DNA from: an uncultured Microbacterium sp.
GTDB lineage: Bacteria > Actinomycetota > Actinomycetes > Actinomycetales > Microbacteriaceae
Assembly: GCA_947647645.1 (NCBI GenBank)
Contig: CANSLE010000026.1
Location: 1-14,816 of the forward strand
Direction of reading: 5' to 3'
DNA: 14,816 bases
In this document: positions 7,627 to 14,816 of the stretch, in pieces
Position numbering within the stretch: position 1 is the stretch's first letter
Layout of the letters: each line of letters opens with the position of its first letter
The notes under the pieces: model-generated
What the model was told of the DNA's origin: nothing
Databases searched by the model: none
The model's input: the letters and a program-made list of their open reading frames with translations, nothing else
Made by a program: the position numbers and the translations under genes

Positions 7627-7649
7627 TCTGGTGACCAGATTGGTGACCA
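7627..7649 (+). repeat. Right arm-type repeat (GGTGACC pair)
   Basis: Exact copy of the 23 bp at 3754-3776, with two GGTGACC units 12 bp apart and in the same orientation. It lies 142 bp inside the right core repeat and about 30 bp after the abiEii stop. In the circular excised form both copies would flank the att core, as expected of arm sites. The flanking A-rich stretch and following C-run are also similar in the two copies. Confidence 0.6.
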
Positions 7650-7791
7650 AAAACCCTCCCGAGGGGCGCGAATCAGCCCGAATCACTGCGTAGCTGTCGG
7701 TAGCCCGCGGTACACTCGACCCATGAGATCCCTGAAATTACGGGGAACTCCACTGATTCGGGCTTCGCTCGGACGGGCCAGATGGCTTTCC

Positions 7792-7823
7792 GTTGTTCTT
7801 GGTTCGAGTCCAGGTACCCCAGC
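7792..7823 (+). repeat. attR core (tRNA-Gln 3' fragment)
   Basis: These 32 bp are identical to 3654-3685. The bases before the repeat do not form an acceptor 5' strand, D-arm or anticodon arm, so this is a tRNA fragment and not a second gene. It marks the right end of the element, beyond which chromosomal sequence resumes. Confidence 0.85.
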
Positions 7824-7881
7824 CAGAGTTTCCTTGTTCAAACCAAGGGACGAAGGAACTGATTTTTCGGAGTTCGACGAC

Positions 7882-7912
7882 AAGCTCCCCGCTGGGTTGC
7901 GGGGAGCTTTTT
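7882..7912 (+). terminator. Intrinsic terminator, probably of the original tRNA-Gln unit
   Basis: A perfect 11-bp GC-rich stem (AAGCTCCCCGC with its complement) closes a 6-nt loop (TGGGTT) and runs into TTTTT at 7908-7912. It lies about 60 bp after the attR core. Before integration it would have stood just downstream of tRNA-Gln, so it is probably that gene's own terminator, displaced by the inserted element. Confidence 0.8.
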
Positions 7913-8022
7913 CGTTTGCTGACCCTGATGCTCGAGGCTGCGCCGGAGACCGGACGGCGCCCCGGAGCGATCACTGTTCACGAAAATGCCAGTTCAGCGT
8001 GTGAGTAGGGCCGTCATCGGCA

Positions 8023-10323
8023 TCAGGTTGAGGCGGGTTGAACCGACCGCAGATACTCCCCGGTGATCGAGCCGCGCGCGGTGAGCAGCCCGTGTGGCGG
8101 TCCTTGATAGACAACGGAGCCCCCTTCGTGTCCTGCGCCGGGGCCGATGTCGATGATGTGGTCGGCGTGTGCGATGACGCGTTGGTTGTGCTCGATAGCG
8201 ATGACGGTGGCTTCCTGGTCCACGAGCCGGTCGAAAAGACCAAGGAGCCGGTCGGTGTCGGAGCCGTGCAGCCCTGCCGTCGGCTCATCGAGCACGATCC
8301 GCAAGTTCGACGGTGTTGGGGCGTCGCTGAGGTGTTTAGCGAGGAGCAGGCGCTGGCGCTCGCCTCCGGACAGAGTGTTGATTGCTTGCCCGATGCTGAG
8401 GTAGCCGAGCCCGACATCTTCCAGCCAGCACAGCGGAGTCGTGATGTCGTGAACGCTCCGAAAGAGGGTGAGGGCTTGAGAAGCGTTCATCGCAAGGGCC
8501 TCGGCGATGTTCAACCCCTCGAACTCGGCCGTGAGTGCCTTGGGGTTGAATCTTGTCCCGCCGCATGCCTCGCACGGGGCATTCACATCATCGAGGAACG
8601 CGAGGTCGGTGACGATGACGCCTTTGCCTTTGCATGCCGGACACGCCCCTTTTGCATTGGCGCTGAACCACGTCGGTGCCATGTGGTTGGCACGAGCGAA
8701 GACGCGGCGAATGGGCTCAGCGATTCCCAGCACAGTGGCGGGAGTCGACCGGTTTCCTCCGCGAAGGGGTTCTTGGCCGATGACGGAGAACTCCGGGTGC
8801 TGAGCGGGGAGAGCTCCGGCAATCAGCGTGCTCTTGCCAGAGCCCGCGACTCCGGTCACTGCGGTGAGGACCCTGAGTGGGATGTCGACGGTGATGTCGC
8901 GGAGGTTGTTGGCGGTGGCATGTTCGATGGTCACCGCGCTTGACGAGGTCCGAGGGTCGAGCTTGAGGCGTATCTGCTCGTGGAGCACTCTTCCCGTGGC
9001 TGTGTTGCTGGTGGATAGCCCGGTGGGTGTCCCCTCGAACTGGATGCGACCGCCCTTCGCCCCTGCTCCGGGCCCCAGTTCCACGACGTGATCGGCGGCG
9101 GCGATCACGGCGGGGTGATGCTCTACGACGAGGACGGTGTTGTGAGCGTCGCGCAACCCCGCGAGGAGCCCGAGGAGCCGTTGAACATCATGGGGGTGCA
9201 GACCGACGCTGGGTTCATCGAAGATGTAGCAGACATCGCTCAGTGAGCTGCCGAGATGTCTGACGATTTTCACCCGTTGTGCTTCGCCACCGGAGAGCGT
9301 CGTCGAATGCCGATTCAAGCTCAGGTATCCAAGGCCGACGGCATCCAGTGATTCCAATCGTTCACTGATCGCCGTAAGGACCGGAGCTACGCGCCCATCG
9401 TGAATCCGGCGGACGACATCGCGCAGTTCGCTGACCGGTAACGCCGACCAGTCAGCTATCGATCTTCCCCCGATGAGGCTGGAACGAGCAGCATGGTTCA
9501 CTCGATCGCCGTGGCACTCGGGACACGTCTTGCGAGTGACAACTTTGGAAAGCCCGTCTTGCTCTTCGTCGGTCAGGCGGGAGGGCGTCTTCCGCAGGTA
9601 GCTGTTGCGTAGCCTGGGAATCACCCCGTCGAAGTTGCTCGACTTCGGGTATTCCGGGTCAGGGCTCGCCAAGGGAAGGTCTTCTGCGTAGAGGAGCTTT
9701 TGGAGTGCGTCTTCGGGTAGCTCTGACAAGGGCACGTCGGGGTTCGCCAGACCGGAGTGGACCATTCGAGACCACCGATAGGTGCCGGGTGCGAACGTGG
9801 GGAAGAGAATTGCGCCATGGTTCAGGCTCAGCCCCATATCGAGCAACTGGGAGAGTTCGATATCGTCAACCGTTCCCAACCCCTCGCACGTCGGGCACAT
9901 CCCGGATGGGTCGTTGAAGGAGTAAGCCGGAGAGTACCCAGCAGAGGGCTCGCCGATGCGAGAGAAAAGCACTCTCAGCAAGGGTGCGATGTCGCTTGCG
10001 GTGCCGACGGTCGACCTGGCGTTGCCCGTGAACGGCCGCTGGTCCACGACCGTCGTGAACATGAGGCCATCGATGCGGTCCACGTCCGCGCGACCACGCG
10101 ACGGGAGACGGTTGCGCACGAACAGTGGATATGACTCCGCCACCAAGCGCCCCGCCTCAGCAGCGATGGTGCCGAACGCGAGAGACGACTTGCCCGACCC
10201 CGACACCCCAGTGAATGCGGTGATCCGATGCTTGGGCACCCGCACAGACACGTTCCTGAGGTTGTTCGTCCGTGCGTTCTCAACGCTGATCCACGCGGCA
10301 CGATCCTCACTCGTCATCGTCAT
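8023..10323 (-). CDS. Short UvrA-like double-ABC protein
   Basis: A 766-aa UvrA paralogue with two ABC ATPase modules. Module 1 has Walker A GVSGSGKSSLA (39-49), CPTC (C143, C146) and CPEC (C267, C270) zinc cysteines, signature LSGGEAQR (343-350) and Walker B YIFDEPSVGLHP (366-377). Module 2 has Walker A GVAGSGKSTLI (491-501), CPAC/CEAC cysteines (561, 564, 584, 587), signature LSGGERQR (651-658) and Walker B RIVLDEPTAGLHG (675-687). True UvrA is about 940 aa. Here only about 100 residues separate the first Walker A from the first CxxC, so there is no room for the UvrB-binding domain. It therefore probably does not feed canonical excision repair. Related short UvrA2-type proteins are linked to tolerance of DNA-binding drugs or DNA damage. 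It is divergent from a WYL regulator with an operator between them. A second ATG at 10317 is possible. Confidence 0.88.
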   Translation of the reverse strand: MTMTSEDRAAWISVENARTNNLRNVSVRVPKHRITAFTGVSGSGKSSLAFGTIAAEAGRLVAESYPLFVRNRLPSRGRADVDRIDGLMFTTVVDQRPFTGNARSTVGTASDIAPLLRVLFSRIGEPSAGYSPAYSFNDPSGMCPTCEGLGTVDDIELSQLLDMGLSLNHGAILFPTFAPGTYRWSRMVHSGLANPDVPLSELPEDALQKLLYAEDLPLASPDPEYPKSSNFDGVIPRLRNSYLRKTPSRLTDEEQDGLSKVVTRKTCPECHGDRVNHAARSSLIGGRSIADWSALPVSELRDVVRRIHDGRVAPVLTAISERLESLDAVGLGYLSLNRHSTTLSGGEAQRVKIVRHLGSSLSDVCYIFDEPSVGLHPHDVQRLLGLLAGLRDAHNTVLVVEHHPAVIAAADHVVELGPGAGAKGGRIQFEGTPTGLSTSNTATGRVLHEQIRLKLDPRTSSSAVTIEHATANNLRDITVDIPLRVLTAVTGVAGSGKSTLIAGALPAQHPEFSVIGQEPLRGGNRSTPATVLGIAEPIRRVFARANHMAPTWFSANAKGACPACKGKGVIVTDLAFLDDVNAPCEACGGTRFNPKALTAEFEGLNIAEALAMNASQALTLFRSVHDITTPLCWLEDVGLGYLSIGQAINTLSGGERQRLLLAKHLSDAPTPSNLRIVLDEPTAGLHGSDTDRLLGLFDRLVDQEATVIAIEHNQRVIAHADHIIDIGPGAGHEGGSVVYQGPPHGLLTARGSITGEYLRSVQPAST

Positions 10324-10342
10324 ACGTCAACGCTACGATCAG

Positions 10343-10365
10343 TTGTGGTCAGAAAATGACCACAA
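10343..10365. promoter_or_regulatory. Operator between the uvrA-like and WYL genes
   Basis: A perfect inverted repeat: TTGTGGTCA, a 5-nt A-rich spacer (GAAAA), then the exact reverse complement TGACCACAA. It is centred at 10354, 31 bp from the uvrA-like start and 36 bp from the regulator's ATG, so a bound dimer would cover the promoter regions of both genes. The divergent WYL/HTH protein is the obvious ligand, making the pair autoregulated. On the minus strand TAGCGT (10335-10330) lies 6 nt before the ATG and may be a leaderless -10 box downstream of the operator. The assignment is inferred from symmetry and location. Confidence 0.75.
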
Positions 10366-10389
10366 TAAGCGGAGGGAGGGCCGGCCCAG

Positions 10390-11352
10390 ATGGGATCCCC
10401 ACGAGCACGGATGCTGCGCCTCCTCTCGCTGCTGCAGAGCGGACGCCAATGGACCGCGACCGATCTGGCGGAGACGACCGAGAGCACTCCCCGGACGCTG
10501 CGACGGGACATCGAGTTCCTCCGTGACCTCGGTTACCCGGTTCAGAGCAGTCGCGGACCTGGCGGCTACTACCAACTCGTATCAGGCAGAGCGCTACCGC
10601 CACTCATGCTTGAAGACGACGAAGCAATCGCGACTGTATTCAGCCTGAAACTGGCAGCCAGCGGAGCGACGGGTCACGAGGAGACAGCGAATGCTGCCCA
10701 GCGAGCAGAAGCGAAACTCCACCGCATCTTGCCTCCTAAGCTCAGGAAGACCGTTGACGCTCTTATCGCTACGACCGACATCTCCAGTACCGCCGGAGCG
10801 CTGCCTGAGTTCGGGCTCGTCAAATCAATCGCCGAAGCAATCACAGCGAACCGAATCCTCACATTCGACTACGCCAGAGCTTCCGATGACGCGCGACGTG
10901 AGGTGGAGCCAGCACGCCTGCTCCGGCTCCAACAACGCTGGTACCTCTTTTCATGGGATCGGGGGCGGAGCGACTGGCGCACCTTCCGACTCGACCGCAT
11001 AGACAACGTGCACGTGGGGTCCGAGCACTACCACCCCAAGATGCTGCCTGCCGACGATCTACCGGCATATCTTCGTTCACAGTTCCGAGGCATCCCAGAG
11101 CACACCGTCGTTCTCACGCTCCACGCGAGCGCGGAAGACGCAGCCGAACGCCTCTACCGTGTCGATGGGACGCTCGAACCGGTCAGTGAAGGGGAATGCC
11201 GCTACATCGCGTACGTGGACTCATACGAATGGCTCGCGCTCTCCCTGATGCTCACCGACATCGACTTCATCGTCGAATCACCTGGTGCCTTCCGCGCCTA
11301 CCTCGCGATGCACGCGAGCAGAATGCTCCGTGGAACCAGGTCACCGAAATAG
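10390..11352 (+). CDS. WYL-domain HTH transcriptional regulator (YafY/DeoR-like)
   Basis: A 320-aa regulator. The N-terminal winged helix (about 3-62) runs from MLRLLSLLQSGRQWTATDLAE through the recognition-helix region TPRTLRRDIEFLRDLGYPV and ends in GGYYQL. The WYL domain follows, with the name-giving motif as RWYLFSWD (183-190) and conserved WRTFRLDRI (196-204). The C-terminal WCX extension occupies about 235-315. WYL proteins sense small ligands or nucleic acids and often respond to DNA damage. The ATG at 10390 is preceded by a strong GGAGGGAGGG (10371-10380). The gene is divergent from the short uvrA and faces the perfect inverted repeat at 10343-10365, so it probably controls both itself and the ATPase. 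Whether it represses or activates cannot be seen. Confidence 0.9.
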   Translation: MGSPRARMLRLLSLLQSGRQWTATDLAETTESTPRTLRRDIEFLRDLGYPVQSSRGPGGYYQLVSGRALPPLMLEDDEAIATVFSLKLAASGATGHEETANAAQRAEAKLHRILPPKLRKTVDALIATTDISSTAGALPEFGLVKSIAEAITANRILTFDYARASDDARREVEPARLLRLQQRWYLFSWDRGRSDWRTFRLDRIDNVHVGSEHYHPKMLPADDLPAYLRSQFRGIPEHTVVLTLHASAEDAAERLYRVDGTLEPVSEGECRYIAYVDSYEWLALSLMLTDIDFIVESPGAFRAYLAMHASRMLRGTRSPK

Positions 11353-11951
11353 TCCCCCAGCGCTCGCGCCGTGGCGCGGAGCTCCCAGACGGGCCAGGTG
11401 AGGTCTTCGCGATTGGCCTTCAACGGTGGGCGAGGCAGCGCTCGGCACCGACCCGGGGAGGTGTCCATGATCACGCGCACGGCCATCACGGACGGGACGG
11501 CGCGCCCCCATGCTCCAGCGCTGAGTACGCAAACACCATCGTGAACTACGGATCTCGGTCGCGGCGCGGTACGCAGCGGCGGACCTGAGCCGTCGCCGCT
11601 CGTAGCGTGGGTGGCACCCCACGTTCATCGTTCTATCGCGCCATCGTCGCGTCAGAACGCACGTAGCTCCGGCACCGGCCCCGCGTCCCCAAGCGCGGGT
11701 TCCGATCCCACTGCCGGACGCCCCCTCCTCGGCAAGAGGACGGGGCCGAAGGAGGGCACTGGCCGGCCAGTGCCCTCCTTCTCTGCATCCGCGGCCGTTA
11801 CGGATCCCGTCGCGAGGACTACGCACGGTGACGCCCCGGCTACGGCGATCGCCCCGCAGGCCTACCGAAAGCCGCCCGGACGGAGCACCCCAGAGTTACC
11901 ACCCGGTCAGGATCGTGGGGAGACAAGTACGCATCGAGACGGAGGCCGGCG
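11353..11951. other. Intergenic region with no convincing gene
   Basis: About 600 bp lie between the WYL stop and the surface-protein start. Open frames exist on both strands but are GC-driven, arginine/proline-rich and without domain features or RBS. A minus-strand stretch (about 11300-11490, with LTWPVWELRATARALGDYFGDL) looks the most protein-like and could be a gene remnant, but I do not recognise it. The main structure is the 34-bp palindrome at 11749-11782. The RBS of the next gene (GGAGG, 11941-11945) closes the region. Confidence 0.6.
11749..11782. terminator. Perfect 34-bp palindrome, probable terminator
   Basis: GAAGGAGGGCACTGGCC is followed directly by its exact reverse complement, giving a stem of up to 17 bp that in practice closes with a 4-nt GC loop. 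The sequence after it (TCTCTGC) is pyrimidine-rich but has only a weak T-run on either strand. It stands about 400 bp after the WYL stop and 170 bp before the surface-protein start, and probably insulates the two units in both directions. A protein-binding site is a less likely reading. Confidence 0.55.
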
Positions 11952-14795
11952 ATGGATCGACCGAGCAGGAGAAGGAGCACCCAGGCGGTGGCTGCGAAGC
12001 GCCGGCGTCCGTGGCGCACGATAGCGACCGCGGTCGCGACGGTCGCGGCGATCGTGGTGGGCTCCTTCGTGGTCGCTGCGAGTGCCCAGGCGGTGTCGTA
12101 CACCTTCGTCATCGACTCGCTGGACGGAACCGTCACGGCAAGCGACACGAACCCCGGTGACGGTGTGTGCCGGACTGCGGCCGGCACATGCACGCTGCTC
12201 GCCGCCATCCAGGAGTCGAATGCGCTGAACGCTCCTGCCGGCGCTGTGACGATCACGGCGGCGCCGGGGTGGGGTGGCAACATCGACCCCACCATCGCCT
12301 CGCGCATGCAGGATCGCCCGGTCTCCAACCAGGATGCGGGCGCCCACTACGAGATCACCGCTCCGGTGACGATCGACCTGCGCGGCCTCGTGACAGTGGA
12401 GACCTCGCGCGACACGATCTTTGCCCTCTTCCATGTGAACGCACCCAACGTGACGTTCTTGAACATGAACCAGATCCTCTCGGGCGAGTCGACCTTCGTC
12501 CTCGGCCCGAACGCCGACGGGTTCGTTCTCGACGGTGGCTCGGTCGTCACCCAGAACAACTACTTCCCGGAGCGCTTCATGACCATCCGTGAAGGCGCGC
12601 AGAACATCACCGTCCGCAACTACCGCATTCAGGGGTTCGCACACATCGATGGCGTCACCGCCATCTTCTACATCAATGCACAAAACAGCACGCCCATCAG
12701 GAATGTGAAGATCGAGAACGTCGATGTCACGTACTCGACCGGTCCAGGCGGCTGTGGCGTCAGCGACGGCTCGGGATGCCGTACGAATCTCCTCGACTTC
12801 GTCCCGCGCGGCCCGAACGTCGTGGTCGACGGGTTCGAGTTCACGAACTCGTCGGTGACGAACCTGCCGACCACGGTCCGCGGCTTCGCGTTCTCGACGA
12901 CCGATGCGCCCGGCTTCAGCGTGAATGCCAGCAACATCACGATCAGCGACAACCGCTTCATCAACGTTCAGGGGGCTCCCTGGTACGGCGTGGTCCACCC
13001 CTCAGCCTTTATCAGCCTGCCGTACGGTCCGATGGGCGGCACCAACCGCATCAGCGGCAACGAGTTCGTCCGCGGCACGGTGGGTCAGCAGAACGCGATT
13101 CGATGGAACGGCAACACGCCGGTCGGCAACGCTGGCGACCTGACGATCGCCGACAACTACTTCGACGGCTACAACATGGCTTCGATCGGCCTGGTCAACA
13201 CCGGCACGGTGACTGTCGAGCGCAACGCCTTCGGCGCGCGCAGCGCGAGCCAGGCACGACCGGCCACGTCGGAGGAGACGCTGAGCGGCGACGCGCGCGG
13301 CATCGCCGCGCTCCTGAGCAACGGGACGAATGCCAACGGTCGCATGAACACCTGGTACCCCACCGGCGCCGCCACCGTCATGACGACCGATGCCCCCGCT
13401 GGCGCGGTGAGCGCGGTGTCTCCGTTGCCCCAGGGAACTCCGCTCTGCCTGGCGTCGGTGCCGGTTCGTGAACCCGACGCCGCCCCGTTCCCCGTCGGTG
13501 CGGTCGACCTCGATGTGTACTGGACCGCGGATCGCACGGCCGAGGTCTATCTGGGACGCGCGAGCGCCGTCACGGGATCCTCCACGACGCTGCAGTTCCC
13601 GATCCCGGTGGGCCCACAGGAGTTCCCCACGACGGCTGTCGGTGGAACCCAGCAGATCACGATGGTCGACCAGACCACCGGCGTCGCCGGCGGCTACATC
13701 CGGGTGCAGACGCAGGCATCGGGCGCGTCATCGCAGTACTCGCGGATCGTCGCGCTCAGCGGAAGCTGCCGCCCCGAGGTGACGATCACTCAGGCCGCCG
13801 GGCAGAACGACCCGACCCTCGCCCGCGACCTCCACTTCCGTGTCTCGTCGACTCTTCCACTGGATGCCGCCTCGGTGAGCGTCAGTGCGGTGCAGATGGC
13901 GGCCGACGCGGTCGACGCGACCATCGACGCGGAGCGGCTCAACCCGCGGACCGTCTCGGTGACTCCCGTGGCCGGCTCGGCGAATCGCGAGTTCGATGTC
14001 ATCGCCCGGGTGGATGACTCGGCGCGTGTCACGGCATCCATCCCTGCCGAGACGGTGCGCAGCCTCGGCGGTCTCACCAACCGCGACCCCGCTTCGGGTG
14101 ACGATCACACGATCGTGTTCCAGAACCCGGTCGTCGTGCGCCCCGCCGGCTTCACGCTGGTGACCGGAGACACTGCCGGACAGCAGTACGCGTTCAGCCT
14201 GCGCCCCGGCGCGCCGCAGACGACGGCGCCTCTGACCTTCGACTCGACGCTCGACGCGGCGGGAGTCGAGCACGGCGTGAGCCTGTCGACCGCGCAGACG
14301 CACATCGCGGCGGGCGCGACGGCCAGTGAGCACGTCCGAGTGACGGCGGCCGCCGGCGAGGTGGCATCCAACACGCCGGTCGTCATCTCGAGCACGCTGA
14401 GCTCCGCTGACTCGAATTTCGACCAGCTCGTCGTGGCCCCCATCACGGCACGCCTGTTCTCGACCGACCCCTCGGTCCGGATCGTCAAGCGCGCCTTCAC
14501 CGGCTCGACCGACACGTCGTCGCCCGAGCGCATCATGGCGACCGGCACCGAGCTGCTGAGCGGCTCCCGTGCCACGGACGGACAGGCCATCTGCTTCGTG
14601 TATACCGTCACCAACACCTCGTCGGACGACTGGGCCACCGTGCTCACCGACGTCACGGTTCGCGACAGCGACCGCCGGCTCGGATCCGGGGGCGTCATCG
14701 GCGTCGTCCCGCGCCTCGAGATCGGCGCCAGTGTGCAGCTCTCAGCGTGCGCCACGCTGATCCCGGTCGACACGACGGTCGGCGGTGTCGGATGA
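11952..14795 (+). CDS. Secreted right-handed beta-helix surface protein
   Basis: A 947-aa exported protein. The N-terminus is a long basic region (KRRRPWR), a hydrophobic core (about 23-43) and an AQA-type signal peptidase site near residues 45-47. Next comes DGTVTASDTNPGDGVC...GTCTLLAAIQESNAL (about 58-92, abridged), a degenerate CSLREAI-type motif typical of the start of parallel beta-helix adhesins. Residues of about 140-440 hold many NITV/NVTF/NVKIENV/NITISDNRF turns as in pectate-lyase-like right-handed helices; no catalytic site is recognised. The C-terminal half (about 500-940) is Thr/Ser/Val-rich and looks like successive Ig-like or DUF11-like beta-sandwich domains. No LPxTG or membrane anchor is present before the TGA stop. 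GGAGG (11941-11945) lies 6 nt before the ATG. The stop overlaps the start of a possible next gene as ATGA. Likely a wall-associated or assembly component; partner unknown. Confidence 0.75.
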   Translation: MDRPSRRRSTQAVAAKRRRPWRTIATAVATVAAIVVGSFVVAASAQAVSYTFVIDSLDGTVTASDTNPGDGVCRTAAGTCTLLAAIQESNALNAPAGAVTITAAPGWGGNIDPTIASRMQDRPVSNQDAGAHYEITAPVTIDLRGLVTVETSRDTIFALFHVNAPNVTFLNMNQILSGESTFVLGPNADGFVLDGGSVVTQNNYFPERFMTIREGAQNITVRNYRIQGFAHIDGVTAIFYINAQNSTPIRNVKIENVDVTYSTGPGGCGVSDGSGCRTNLLDFVPRGPNVVVDGFEFTNSSVTNLPTTVRGFAFSTTDAPGFSVNASNITISDNRFINVQGAPWYGVVHPSAFISLPYGPMGGTNRISGNEFVRGTVGQQNAIRWNGNTPVGNAGDLTIADNYFDGYNMASIGLVNTGTVTVERNAFGARSASQARPATSEETLSGDARGIAALLSNGTNANGRMNTWYPTGAATVMTTDAPAGAVSAVSPLPQGTPLCLASVPVREPDAAPFPVGAVDLDVYWTADRTAEVYLGRASAVTGSSTTLQFPIPVGPQEFPTTAVGGTQQITMVDQTTGVAGGYIRVQTQASGASSQYSRIVALSGSCRPEVTITQAAGQNDPTLARDLHFRVSSTLPLDAASVSVSAVQMAADAVDATIDAERLNPRTVSVTPVAGSANREFDVIARVDDSARVTASIPAETVRSLGGLTNRDPASGDDHTIVFQNPVVVRPAGFTLVTGDTAGQQYAFSLRPGAPQTTAPLTFDSTLDAAGVEHGVSLSTAQTHIAAGATASEHVRVTAAAGEVASNTPVVISSTLSSADSNFDQLVVAPITARLFSTDPSVRIVKRAFTGSTDTSSPERIMATGTELLSGSRATDGQAICFVYTVTNTSSDDWATVLTDVTVRDSDRRLGSGGVIGVVPRLEIGASVQLSACATLIPVDTTVGGVG

Positions 14796-14816
14796 CCGCC
14801 GCTGCGACCCTGACGG
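14792..14816 (+). CDS. Start of a following gene, cut by the window edge
   Basis: ATG at 14792 overlaps the TGA stop of the beta-helix gene in an ATGA arrangement. The visible start, MTAAATLT, is too short to identify. The overlap suggests translational coupling and a shared operon, possibly a further surface-layer or anchoring component. It rests on the overlap alone. Confidence 0.35.

Larger units (their letters stand above)
3654..7823. mobile_element. Integrated element in the tRNA-Gln gene, integrase-defective
   Basis: The element is bounded by exact 32-bp direct repeats, one being the 3' end of tRNA-Gln (3654-3685) and the other a tRNA fragment without a 5' half (7792-7823). This is typical of tyrosine-recombinase integration into a tRNA 3' end. 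Next to the left core are an excisionase-like gene and the N-terminal part of an integrase, in the usual order. A repeated GGTGACC motif occurs near both ends. Cargo is an AAA_13 ATPase remnant, a small ORF and AbiEi/AbiEii. No replication, portal, relaxase or FtsK-type gene is present, so it is a small genomic island or satellite remnant rather than a full ICE or prophage. With no recombinase catalytic domain it could only excise with help from a related integrase. Confidence 0.85.

Noticed and set aside
7792..7823. Possible second tRNA-Gln gene
   Set aside because: Only the 3' part matches; the upstream sequence gives no acceptor, D or anticodon stem.
7723..8004. Plus-strand frame of 93 codons, with TACACT 6 nt before its ATG
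   Set aside because: It runs through the attR core and a strong terminator hairpin and has no domain-like content; a product of chance in GC-rich DNA.
11352..11395. Imperfect GC hairpin after the WYL stop
   Set aside because: It contains mismatches and lacks a T-run; any GC-rich segment would give similar pairing.
11298..11489. Minus-strand 63-codon frame with LTWPVWELRATARALGDYFGDL
   Set aside because: It looks protein-like but overlaps the end of the WYL gene and has no clear RBS or recognised family; too weak to list as a gene.
1..14816. CRISPR array or retron-like structure
   Set aside because: No regularly spaced repeats, Cas genes or reverse transcriptase motifs were seen.

Overview
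The window is chromosomal DNA from a high-GC actinobacterium, most likely Microbacteriaceae (Microbacterium-like). The evidence is the strong G/C bias at third codon positions, an actinobacterial-type GluRS with an SPTGLPHVG signature, possible leaderless starts, and the gene style throughout. The species cannot be fixed from this sequence alone.

Layout. (1) 1-3612, ordinary chromosome: gltX (glutamyl-tRNA synthetase, +) converges on a multi-pass GT39/ArnT-like glycosyltransferase (-). (2) 3613-7823: a tRNA-Gln(CUG) gene whose 3' 32 bp is repeated exactly at 7792-7823. The two copies bound a roughly 4.2-kb integrated element. Inside lie a near-identical arm-type repeat at each end, an excisionase-like HTH gene, an integrase cut off after its N-terminal part, an AAA_13-type ATPase missing its Walker A end, a small ORF coupled to it by ATGA, and an intact AbiEi/AbiEii toxin-antitoxin pair. 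The integrase remnant joins the ATPase remnant at about 4394-4400, so one internal deletion appears to have removed both the recombinase catalytic domain and the ATPase N-terminus. The element looks stranded, with AbiE as its only complete cargo. (3) 7824-11352: the tRNA's probable original terminator, now about 4.2 kb away from it, followed by a divergent pair. One gene encodes a short UvrA-like double-ABC protein (-) and the other a WYL/HTH regulator (+). Between them is a perfect 9-5-9 inverted repeat that is very probably the regulator's operator. (4) 11353-11951: about 600 bp with no convincing gene, holding a perfect 34-bp palindrome. (5) 11952-14795: a large secreted right-handed beta-helix surface protein with a CSLREAI-like start, whose stop overlaps the start of a further gene cut by the window edge.

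How they fit together: gltX and tRNA-Gln belong to one process, because most actinobacteria lack GlnRS, mischarge tRNA-Gln with Glu and amidate it with GatCAB. The tRNA also serves as attachment site for a defence-type island (AAA_13 ATPase plus AbiE). The UvrA-like/WYL pair looks like an autoregulated stress, DNA-damage or drug-response module. No clearly new complete system is seen; the decayed element and the UvrA/WYL operator are the most informative parts.
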